Shown here: one piece after another, positions 54,115 through 61,835 of the stretch
How positions within the stretch are numbered: position 1 is the first letter of the stretch
Layout: every line of letters starts with the position of its first letter
Assembly: GCA_016716385.1 (NCBI GenBank)
Contig: JADJWL010000026.1
Span: 434,001-498,000, forward strand
Length of the DNA stretch: 64,000 nt
Reading direction: 5' to 3'
From: Bryobacterales bacterium
GTDB lineage: Bacteria; Acidobacteriota; Terriglobia; Bryobacterales; Bryobacteraceae
Program-made: the position numbers and the translations under genes
Notes under the pieces: model-generated
Seen by the model: the letters and a program-made list of their open reading frames with translations, nothing else
What the model was told of the DNA's origin: nothing
Databases searched by the model: none

Positions 54115-55359
54115 GTGAAGCGCCTCTTCCTGCTCATCACGATGGGTGTTCTTTGCCACGCATCGATGCTTGCCCAGAACAGGCAGGGTGCCATCCGCGG
54201 CTCTGTCGCCGCCGTCCCACCGACGGTGCAAGGCGTGCGTCCATTAGACCCCCCGGCACTTCCCGGGAGCGGCATGCCGTTTCTGGCAACCGCCCCGGAC
54301 GGGGGACTTTTCGTTTCGTGGATCGACCCTCTTCCGGAGTCGGAATCTGCCCTTCGATTTGCCAGGTGGGCCGGCCCCGGCTGGAGTCAGCCGGAAACGA
54401 TTGCCACGGGCAGGAATTGGTTCGTCAATTGGGCGGACTTCCCCGCAATCGCAATCCTTCCCGGCGGCACAATGCTGGCCCACTGGCTGACCCGTCCTGA
54501 AGAGGGCGGCAAGTACGGCTACGGTATCCGTATTGCCCGGCGCCCGCCGGGCGCGCGGGAATGGCGCGAGATCCACGGCGCCAATCTCGATGATCCCAAG
54601 GACTATGCCGGATTCCTCCGGTTTGCTCCCGATGGAAGCGGGGCGGTGTACCTCGCCCCTCCCAAGGCGCGGGACGGCGGCCACCGGAAGACGGTCCGGT
54701 TCGTTGCATTCCATCCCGACGGGAGCGTCGTGGCAGACAAGGAAGTCGATGCCGACGCCTGCTCGTGCTGTCCGACTGCCCTCGTCCGGTCTGACCGAGG
54801 CCTGGTTGCCGCCTACCGTGACCATCTGCCCGGGGAGATCCGCGACATCTCGGTGGTCCGCTTCGTGGATGGGGCGTGGACCGAGCCGGCCGTTGTTCAC
54901 CCGGATGGATGGAAGATCCAGGGCTGTCCGACGGACGGACCGGCGATGGCTGCCGTCGGCCCTCACATCGGTCTGGTCTGGACGACGCGCGCGGACGAGC
55001 GTCCGAGAGTGCAGATGGCGCTGTCGCGGGACGGCGGCGCAACCTTTACCCCGCCGATTCGGATCGACGACGGTGACCCGCTGGGCCGTCCCGCGATCAC
55101 GGTTCTTGATAAGCAGAATTACCTCGCCGTCTGGCTGGAGAAGTCCGCTGCCGGGAAGGCCGATATCCGAGCCCGCCGGGTCAGCATCGAGGGCGAAGCC
55201 GGAACTTCTCGCACGATTGCGCCTGCGGCCGCCGCGCGCTCGGCTGGATTTCCCCAGGTGGCCGTGGCCGGCGACCAGGTTGTGTTTGCCTGGCGCGATG
55301 AGAGAGTCCGCTCGGCTGTCGTCCACAGCCGCGCATTTGAGCAGAGATCAGGAAAATGA
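54115..55359 (+). CDS. Secreted sialidase-like beta-propeller protein with CSCC motif
   Basis: 414 residues from GTG 54115 (VKRLFLLITMGVLCHASMLAQ, a signal peptide). The frame is open to 53905, but that part has no signal sequence and low protein-like character. Propeller blades include GGLFVSWIDPL, YGIRIARRPPGAREW, QMALSRDGGATFTPPIRIDDGD (an Asp-box-like S-x-D-x-G-x-T-W variant) and VFAWRDERV. Cys216-Ser-Cys218-Cys219 (DACSCCPTAL) and Cys271 (QGCPTDGP) are a distinctive set seen in other uncharacterised members and could bind metal or form disulfides. True sialidase catalytic residues are not apparent. It overlaps the receptor gene by 4 bp. Confidence 0.75.
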   Translation: MKRLFLLITMGVLCHASMLAQNRQGAIRGSVAAVPPTVQGVRPLDPPALPGSGMPFLATAPDGGLFVSWIDPLPESESALRFARWAGPGWSQPETIATGRNWFVNWADFPAIAILPGGTMLAHWLTRPEEGGKYGYGIRIARRPPGAREWREIHGANLDDPKDYAGFLRFAPDGSGAVYLAPPKARDGGHRKTVRFVAFHPDGSVVADKEVDADACSCCPTALVRSDRGLVAAYRDHLPGEIRDISVVRFVDGAWTEPAVVHPDGWKIQGCPTDGPAMAAVGPHIGLVWTTRADERPRVQMALSRDGGATFTPPIRIDDGDPLGRPAITVLDKQNYLAVWLEKSAAGKADIRARRVSIEGEAGTSRTIAPAAAARSAGFPQVAVAGDQVVFAWRDERVRSAVVHSRAFEQRSGK

Positions 55360-58300
55360 AACGTCAGCATCGCCGAGTCGTCCGGGCCGCCATTGCGGCT
55401 CTTTTCGCACTCCCTTTGTTCGCGCAGTCTTCGGCGGGGAGTCTGTCTGGAACTGTCCAGGATGAGCAGGGCGGGTTCATCTCTGCGGCGGCCGTGACCT
55501 TGCTCGATCCCGCCAGGGGACAGACCCGCACGGTGTCGTCCTCGGTCAATGGAACGTTTGTCTTCGCGCAACTGGCTCCCGGCACTTACGAAGTCACTGT
55601 CGAGCAGCAGGGCTTCGCGGCTGCCCGCTTCGAAAACGTCGTGATCAACGCCAACGATCAGCGTTCGATGCGCGTCACGCTGGCGGTCGCGGCACGCGGT
55701 GAAACAGTCATGGTGACGGGTGATCTGCCGCTCATCGGCGAGGCGCCCGCGGTCGCCACCGCTGTCGACCGCAGTTTCATCGAGAATCAGCCGCTGAACG
55801 GGCGCAGCTTTCAGACGCTGATCAACTTGTCGCCTGGCGTCGTCCTGGCTCCCGCCAACCTTCCGAACCAGGGCCAGTTTTCCGTCAACGGGCAGCGCAC
55901 CGGTACGAACTACTTCACGGTGGACGGCGTTAGCGCGAACTTCGGGATGCCCTTTGCCACGATTCCCTACGAAGGCGCCGGCGGGGGCACTCCGTCATTC
56001 TCCGCGCAAGGCGGCACGAGCTCTCTCGCCTCGGTCGACGCGGTTCAGGAATTCACCATCCAGACTTCCACGTACGCTCCGGAGTATGGACGGCAGCCTG
56101 GCGCTCAGGTGGCGATCGTGACGCGCTCCGGCACCAACACCCTGCACGGGTCGGCGTTCAACTATCTGCGCAATGACAAGCTCGACGCCAATAGCTGGTT
56201 CGGCAACTTCAACGGGCTGAGCCGTCCGGCGCTGCGGCAGAACGATTTCGGCTTCACCCTGGGCGGTCCGGTGGCTCTGCCCAACTTGTACGATGGCCGT
56301 AACCGGACGTTCTTCTTCGCTTCCTACGAAGGGCTGCGGCTGATTCAGCCTGTCATCTCCGTGCCGTCGCGCGTGCCGTCGCTGGCGGCGCGCGAGAATG
56401 CAACCGGGCTCGTGAAGCAGCTTCTCGAAGCGTATCCGCTTCCCGTCGCGCCGCCCATCGATGGATTGCCTCTGGAGACTCCCTACATCACGAGCTTCTC
56501 GAACCCGTCGAACCTGGACGCGACGAGCATCCGCATCGATCACTCGTTCACTCCCCGGTTCACCCTCTTCGGCCGTTACAACTACGCGCCCTCGGAGAAC
56601 CGGGAGCGGGGACGCTTCGCGACGCCGAGCTTCGTCGCCACGCTGCCCGGCAGAACCGAAACCTTCACCACCGGGTCGACGATGCTTCTCACGCCCGCGG
56701 TGACTAACGATTTGCGCTTCAACTGGAGCCGGTCCAAGGCCTCGCAGATTTACCAGCAGGACACGTTCGGCGGGGCGAAGATTCTGCCGACGGACCTCCT
56801 CTTTCCCTCCTGGGCCGATCCGGCAACTTCTTTGTACTACCTCACCATCGGCGGCAGCGATGAGAACACAATCAGCCCCGGCACGTTCAGCGCGAACACC
56901 CAGAATCAACTCAACATCGTGAACACGACGAGCTGGGTCGCTGGAACGCACTCGTTCAAGTTCGGCGCCGACTACCGGCGTCTGGCCCCCTCCATCGGCG
57001 GCCGCTTGTTCAGCACCACGCTGATCGTCCCGAACATCACGACGCTGGCCAGCGGAATCGTCCCGACCGGTGACGTACGGCAGGTGGACAACTTCCTCGA
57101 ACCCCGGTATTCCAACATGTCGATCTTTGTCCAGGATGCGTGGCGCCTGGCGCCGCGCCTGACGCTCACCTACGGGCTGCGCTGGGAAGTGAATCCGGCG
57201 CCATCCGAGGCCAACGGCAACCTGCCTCTGACCATTGACGGCATTGACAATCCGGCGTCGGCGACACTCGCTCCACGCGGCACGCGGCTGTATGAGACGA
57301 CCTACGCCAACTTCGCGCCGCGACTCGGCATCGCCTACCAGCCGTTCCGTGGCCGGGGAACCGTCATCCGCGGCGGCTTCGGCATGTTCTATGACTTGGG
57401 CTACGCGTTTACCGGGACGGCCCTCAGCCCTGGCAACTACCCGTATTCGCGCATTCGCACCGTGGCCAACCGGCCCATCGACGATCCGATCTTCCGCTCC
57501 GAGGTGGGGCCGCAGACATTCGACCCGCCGTTCCAGCGCCTGTTCGCCTACTACCCCGGCTACGATCTGCCGTACTCGCTCCAATACAGCTTCGCCATTG
57601 AGGAGCCGCTGGGGAATGCCAATGCGCTCTCAGTGTCCTACGTGGGCTCCGCCGGGCGGCGTCTGGCGCGCGTCGAGAGCCTGCGGCGCCAAACGCTCCA
57701 GAACCCCAACTTCACCCGCGTCGACGCGGTCAACAACGAAGGCTTCTCTGACTACCATTCGCTGCAAACGCAGTTCAAGCGCCGCATGGCGCGCGGACTG
57801 CAGGCTCTGGCCTCTTACACGTGGTCGAAGTCGCTCGATACGGCCTCGGACGAATCGATCAGCAACCTGGCCGCACCCGCGAACCGTCTCGGACCTTCGG
57901 CCGACCGCGGACCGTCGTCGTTCGACATCCGCCACGCGTTCACCGGATCGGCCAGCTACGAGATCCCGGCGCCGGTGGACAATCGCGCGGGCCGCGCGAT
58001 CCTTGGAGGTTTTGCCCTCGATTCGATCGTCCGGCTCCGGACCGCCCCGCCTGTCTCGATCGTCACCGGCAACGATCCACTGGGTCTCGGGCTGACCAAC
58101 GTGGCTCGCCCGGACGTGGTCCCCGGCCAGCCTCTTTACCTGGATGGCGATGGATTCCCGGGCGGCCGCCGGATCAATCCCGCCGCGCTGGACCGTCTCA
58201 CGCCGCTTGCCGAAGGCCGCCAGGGGACCCTGGGGCGCGGGGTGTTGCGCGGCTTCGGGTTGACGCAGGTGGACCTGTCTCTGCGCCGGCAGTTCCAGCT

Positions 58301-58505
58301 CATGGAAGGTCTCGCGCTTGACTTCCGCGCCGACGCCTTCAATCTCTTCAACACGCCGAATTTCGATATTCCGATCGGCGTCATGACGAACCCGAACTTC
58401 GGCCGGTCCACGAGGATCCTGAGCAATGGCTTGGGTGGCATGAATCCACTGTTCCAGGTGGGCGGACCGCGCTCGATGCAGTTGGCGCTGCGGCTGCAAT
58501 TCTGA
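55356..58505 (+). CDS. Oar-like TonB-dependent receptor linked to the two-component system
   Basis: 1049 residues from ATG 55356 (ATGA overlap with the propeller gene). A signal peptide ending LPLFAQ is followed by a CarboxypepD_reg domain (GSLSGTVQDEQGGFISAAAVTLLD). The plug contains FIENQPLNGRSFQTLINLSPGVVLAP, FSVNGQRTGTNYFTVDGVSANFG and VQEFTIQTSTYAPEYGRQPGAQVAIVTRSGTN. The barrel ends SMQLALRLQF with the terminal Phe. It is a different subfamily from the tandem receptors at 38-49 kb. The tight coupling to the secreted propeller suggests the two work on the same ligand at the outer membrane. Confidence 0.92.
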   Translation: MKRQHRRVVRAAIAALFALPLFAQSSAGSLSGTVQDEQGGFISAAAVTLLDPARGQTRTVSSSVNGTFVFAQLAPGTYEVTVEQQGFAAARFENVVINANDQRSMRVTLAVAARGETVMVTGDLPLIGEAPAVATAVDRSFIENQPLNGRSFQTLINLSPGVVLAPANLPNQGQFSVNGQRTGTNYFTVDGVSANFGMPFATIPYEGAGGGTPSFSAQGGTSSLASVDAVQEFTIQTSTYAPEYGRQPGAQVAIVTRSGTNTLHGSAFNYLRNDKLDANSWFGNFNGLSRPALRQNDFGFTLGGPVALPNLYDGRNRTFFFASYEGLRLIQPVISVPSRVPSLAARENATGLVKQLLEAYPLPVAPPIDGLPLETPYITSFSNPSNLDATSIRIDHSFTPRFTLFGRYNYAPSENRERGRFATPSFVATLPGRTETFTTGSTMLLTPAVTNDLRFNWSRSKASQIYQQDTFGGAKILPTDLLFPSWADPATSLYYLTIGGSDENTISPGTFSANTQNQLNIVNTTSWVAGTHSFKFGADYRRLAPSIGGRLFSTTLIVPNITTLASGIVPTGDVRQVDNFLEPRYSNMSIFVQDAWRLAPRLTLTYGLRWEVNPAPSEANGNLPLTIDGIDNPASATLAPRGTRLYETTYANFAPRLGIAYQPFRGRGTVIRGGFGMFYDLGYAFTGTALSPGNYPYSRIRTVANRPIDDPIFRSEVGPQTFDPPFQRLFAYYPGYDLPYSLQYSFAIEEPLGNANALSVSYVGSAGRRLARVESLRRQTLQNPNFTRVDAVNNEGFSDYHSLQTQFKRRMARGLQALASYTWSKSLDTASDESISNLAAPANRLGPSADRGPSSFDIRHAFTGSASYEIPAPVDNRAGRAILGGFALDSIVRLRTAPPVSIVTGNDPLGLGLTNVARPDVVPGQPLYLDGDGFPGGRRINPAALDRLTPLAEGRQGTLGRGVLRGFGLTQVDLSLRRQFQLMEGLALDFRADAFNLFNTPNFDIPIGVMTNPNFGRSTRILSNGLGGMNPLFQVGGPRSMQLALRLQF

Positions 58506-58511
58506 CCGCGC

Positions 58512-59231
58512 TCACGCGGCCGTAATCCACACCTTGCGCGCGACTGGATGACCCAGTTGCAGGAGTCTGTCGTCCAGGCGGAGTGTCAGAGTCTCGTCGT
58601 AATTGCGAGAGACGATCTCGACCGACACGCCTGGGCGCAGGCCGAGACCGTCCAGGTATTCCAGAAGCTGGCGGTCCCTTTCGAACACGCTCACCACCGT
58701 GACGGTTGCACCGGCGTCCGCTTCGTCCAAAGGATGCCAGCCCCGCCGCCGGCGCTCTTCGGGCGAATCCAGCCCGAACTGGTTGCCGTGGGGGCAATCG
58801 CCCTCGCTTCCGAGCTTCTCAATCAGCAGCCGCTCGAAATCCGCCGAAACCGCATGTTCGAGCTGCTCAGCTTCGTCATGGACTTTGTACCATTCCATGC
58901 CGAAAATCTCTGTCAGCATGCGCTCGATGAGGTGATGGCGGAACAGAATTCGGTTCGCGATCTTGCGTCCGCCTTGAGTGAGCGCGATGCGGCCGTCCGG
59001 TTCGACGTGAATCAACTCGTCGCGTTTCAGCCGCTTGATCGCCATCGTCACGGCGGGCGCCGACACGTTGAGCCAGCGTGTCAAAGTTGCCGCAATGACT
59101 GTTTCGCCCTCGGATTCCGCCTCGGCGATCGCCTTCAGGTAATTTTCCTTCGAGATGGTGATCCGGACGGGGGCGTGTTGGGTGTCTTGCCCGGTCGCGC
59201 GCACTTCTCCCGATTGTAGCGCGCCCGTCAC
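58512..59231 (-). CDS. DtxR/MntR-family metalloregulator
   Basis: 239 residues from GTG 59231; a GTG at 59204 would give 230 residues and may be the real start because it leaves room for the selC promoter. The winged helix (ISKENYLKAIAEAESEGETVIAATLTRWLNVSAPAVTMAIKRLKRDELI) is followed by the metal-binding dimerisation domain (HHLIERMLTEIFGMEWYKVHDEAEQLEHAVSADFERLL, with the usual His/Glu ligands and CPHGNQF). A C-terminal FeoA/SH3-like domain (DRQLLEYLDGLGLRPGVSVEIV) completes it. Fe(II)- or Mn(II)-responsive repressors have this form. It is convergent with the receptor gene, 6 bp away. Confidence 0.9.
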   Translation of the reverse strand: MTGALQSGEVRATGQDTQHAPVRITISKENYLKAIAEAESEGETVIAATLTRWLNVSAPAVTMAIKRLKRDELIHVEPDGRIALTQGGRKIANRILFRHHLIERMLTEIFGMEWYKVHDEAEQLEHAVSADFERLLIEKLGSEGDCPHGNQFGLDSPEERRRRGWHPLDEADAGATVTVVSVFERDRQLLEYLDGLGLRPGVSVEIVSRNYDETLTLRLDDRLLQLGHPVARKVWITAA

Positions 59232-59233
59232 GC

Positions 59234-59239
59234 TAGAAT
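59234..59239 (+). promoter_or_regulatory. -10 hexamer of selC
   Basis: TAGAAT seven bases before the first tRNA base, which would place transcription start at or next to the mature 5' end. A TTGTAG at 59214-59219 is only 14 bp upstream, so no good -35 is seen. Confidence 0.4.
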
Positions 59240-59246
59240 TGCCAAT

Positions 59247-59343
59247 GGAAGCTAGTCTTGGCCGGTGCTGGGCCTGGTCTTCAAAACCAGCGTGCGGCGC
59301 GTTTCGTGTCGTGGGTGGGTTCGACTCCCACTAGCTTCCGCCA
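59247..59343 (+). tRNA. selC: tRNA-Sec (anticodon TCA)
   Basis: 97 nt with encoded CCA. The long 8-bp acceptor stem GGAAGCTA/TAGCTTCC, anticodon stem CTGGT/ACCAG with loop CTTCAAA (anticodon TCA reading UGA), a long variable arm (about 59311-59320 region) and T arm GTGGG-TTCGACT-CCCAC are the hallmarks of bacterial selenocysteine tRNA. The organism must therefore also carry selA, selB and selD, none of which are in the window. The next coding start is 6 bp downstream. Confidence 0.95.
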
Positions 59344-59349
59344 GTCCCG

Positions 59350-60915
59350 ATGAACACCTTGCGCAACCGACTCATCGTTTCCTGCCAGGCGGCGGAAGGC
59401 GACCCGTTTCACGATCCGGCGACGATGGCGCGGTTCGCCCGCGCGGCGGTCGATGCTGGTGCGGCGGCCATCCGGGCGAACGGCCCGGCCGACATTCAGG
59501 CGATTCGCGGAGCCGTCGACGTTCCCATCATCGGAATTCAGAAGCGCGTGCACGAGGACGGCGCGGTCCTGATTACCGGATCGTTCGACGAGGCCGCGGC
59601 ACTGGTCGCGGCGGGTGCTTCAATGATTGCCCTCGACTGCACGGCGCGCGGGCAGAGGCTCGGCGCGCTCGATCGCATGCGCCGCATTCGCGAGGAACTG
59701 CGCGTCCCGGCGCTGGCGGATATCGCCATGATTTCAGAAGCGCGTGACGCAGCAGCCGCGGGCGCGGACTTCGTCCTTTCAACCCTGCGCGGGTACACAG
59801 AAGAGACCGCGGGCGTCACGCGGTTCGAGCCGGACTTCATTGCAGAGCTGGCGCGAGGCGATGGAGTTCCGGTGATTGCCGAGGGCCGCATCGAGACGCC
59901 GGAGCAGGCGCGGGACGCGCTCGACGCCGGCGCGTTCGCCGTTGTCGTTGGTTCGGCGATTACCCGCCCGGCCGACATCGCGCGGCGCTTTGTGCGGGTG
60001 ATGGATCGCCGCGAGACCGCGCTGGTGGCCGGCATCGATCTTGGCGGCACGAACACGAAGTTCGGGCTGGTCGGAGGCCGCGGCGCGATCGCGCACGAGG
60101 GCACGGAGCCGACCCCGCGCGGCGGGCGCGACGTGCTGCTCGACCACTTGAAGCGCGTCGGGCGGCGCTGCCTCGATCTGGCGGAGGCCAAACCCCTGGC
60201 GCTCGGCGTCGCCACCGCCGGCTGGGTGAACCCCCACACCGGGCGCGTCGCCTACGCAACGGAAAACCTGCCCGGTTGGACCGGGACCGACATCGCGGGA
60301 GAGCTGCGAGCCGCGCTCGGCGTTCCCGTTGCGGTGGAGAACGACGCCAACGCCCTCGCCGTCGCCGAGAAGCATTTCGGAGCCGCTCGCGGCGCGCGGG
60401 ATTTCGTCTGCATCACGCTCGGGACCGGTGTCGGCGGCGGCTGCTACGTCGGCGGACGGATGAACTCGGGCGGGCACTTCTTCGCCAACGCAATCGGCCA
60501 CATGCCGCTCGTGCCGGACGGTCTGCCCTGTTCCTGCGGGCAGCGCGGCTGCCTCGAGATGTACGCGAACGCCGCCGCGCTCGTGCGCTATGCCGGCGAT
60601 CCCGCGTTGGCGTCCGCGGAGGACGTGATCCTGGCCGCCAACGCGGGCGCGCTTCCGGCGCGGAGGGCGATCGCCACGTTCGCGCAATTTCTGGCGCGCG
60701 GCTGCGCGGGCGTCGTCCAGTTGCTGGACCCGGAACTCATCGTGTTCTCGGGCGGCGTGGCCCAGAACAACCCGCTGCTGCTGCCGGCGCTGGAAGAGGA
60801 ACTGTCGCGCATCGTCACGGTGTGGCCGCAGCGGGGCCTCAACCTGCGCATCTCGGATCTCGGCTATCACGGGGGCGTGCTCGGCGCGGCGGCCATCGCC
60901 CTGGAACGGCTATAG
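59350..60915 (+). CDS. Fused N-acetylmannosamine-6-phosphate epimerase and ROK sugar kinase (NanE-NanK)
   Basis: 521 residues. Residues 1 to about 222 are a NanE-type TIM barrel (LIVSCQAAEGDPFHDP, AGAAAIRANGPADIQAIR, PIIGIQKR, ALDCTAR, ADIAMISEA, ST..GYT, IAEGRI, VVVGSAITRP). Residues from about 226 are an ROK kinase: AGIDLGGTNTKFGLV, VENDANALAVAEK with the catalytic Asp, GTGVGGGCYVGG and the zinc motif CSCGQRGCLE. NanK phosphorylates ManNAc and NanE converts ManNAc-6-P to GlcNAc-6-P. The fusion would channel the intermediate. The kinase half might accept other sugars. The stop overlaps the convergent PfkB gene by 6 bp. Confidence 0.88.
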   Translation: MNTLRNRLIVSCQAAEGDPFHDPATMARFARAAVDAGAAAIRANGPADIQAIRGAVDVPIIGIQKRVHEDGAVLITGSFDEAAALVAAGASMIALDCTARGQRLGALDRMRRIREELRVPALADIAMISEARDAAAAGADFVLSTLRGYTEETAGVTRFEPDFIAELARGDGVPVIAEGRIETPEQARDALDAGAFAVVVGSAITRPADIARRFVRVMDRRETALVAGIDLGGTNTKFGLVGGRGAIAHEGTEPTPRGGRDVLLDHLKRVGRRCLDLAEAKPLALGVATAGWVNPHTGRVAYATENLPGWTGTDIAGELRAALGVPVAVENDANALAVAEKHFGAARGARDFVCITLGTGVGGGCYVGGRMNSGGHFFANAIGHMPLVPDGLPCSCGQRGCLEMYANAAALVRYAGDPALASAEDVILAANAGALPARRAIATFAQFLARGCAGVVQLLDPELIVFSGGVAQNNPLLLPALEEELSRIVTVWPQRGLNLRISDLGYHGGVLGAAAIALERL

Positions 60916-61785
60916 CCCGCCGACCGCGCCCATGTGCTGGATGACGCTGCCCGCCACATCGCTGGCGCGCCGCATGGCCTCGACCGGATCCGCGCCGCGA
61001 AGCCAGGCGTCGATCCAGGCGCCCGCGAACGCGTCGCCCGCCCCGGTTGTATCGACCACAGGCACGTCGGGGGCGGCAACGTGCGCCACGCCGCTGTGTG
61101 TGTAGAGGGACGCCCCGCCCGGTCCCTGCTTCAGCACGACCATTCCGGCGCCTGCTCCGAGCAGGATCCGGGCCTGTTCATCCCGTTCGTCGGACGCCGT
61201 CAACCGCGCCGCCTCAAGGTGGTTGACGAACAGCACATCCACCCAGGGCAGCGCCGGAGCCAGTGTCTCCATCCACAGGCCTTGCGGGTCCCACTGGGTG
61301 TCCAGTGAGGTCGTGAGTCCCGCTGCCTTCGCCCGTCGCAGACACTCGGCGACGTGGGGCCGGTGTCTGGGGAGAGCGAACGGGCTCGCCAGGTGATAAT
61401 GCGCTGTGCCCTCGCGCCAGGACAGCGGTTCCGCCAGCGCCGCGAGGCTCGCTCCCGGACGGTGCAGGAACATCCGTTCCCCGTTCGCGCGGACCAGCGC
61501 CACGGTCGCCGCGCTCTCGCCGGGGATCACGTCCACCCCATCGACATTGACGCCGCCGTCGCGCAGCTTGGCCAGGCACAACGCCCCGAATTCGTCCGAG
61601 CCCACCGCGCCCGCCAGCCGCACCGGCGTGCCCAGGCGGGCCAGAGTGTAGGCGGTGTTCGCCCCGTTGCCGCCCAGGCTGACCGCGAGGGCGTCCACCC
61701 ACTGCGAGGCACCCCAGCGGACCTCCTCGAAAGGACGCACCAGAATGTCGGCCACGATGTTCCCCGATACCGCCACGGACTTCAT
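60910..61785 (-). CDS. PfkB-family carbohydrate kinase
   Basis: 291 residues, ribokinase fold. It begins VAVSGNIVADILVRPF, then GGNGANTAYTLARLG (substrate-site GGN), VGSDEFG, FVNHLEAARLT and the ATP/anion-hole signature VVDTTGAGDAFAGAW with the catalytic Asp. Sugar specificity (fructose, ribose, KDG, tagatose or others) cannot be read from the motifs. It sits between a NanE-NanK fusion and a glycoside-hydrolase-like gene, so a role in sugar use is likely. The gene upstream ends 50 bp away on the same strand, so co-transcription is possible. Confidence 0.88.
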   Translation of the reverse strand: MKSVAVSGNIVADILVRPFEEVRWGASQWVDALAVSLGGNGANTAYTLARLGTPVRLAGAVGSDEFGALCLAKLRDGGVNVDGVDVIPGESAATVALVRANGERMFLHRPGASLAALAEPLSWREGTAHYHLASPFALPRHRPHVAECLRRAKAAGLTTSLDTQWDPQGLWMETLAPALPWVDVLFVNHLEAARLTASDERDEQARILLGAGAGMVVLKQGPGGASLYTHSGVAHVAAPDVPVVDTTGAGDAFAGAWIDAWLRGADPVEAMRRASDVAGSVIQHMGAVGGL

Positions 61786-61835
61786 TGAATCTGCCCGAGG
61801 GTATCATGGCGGGGCTGCGATCCGGATCGACGGGA

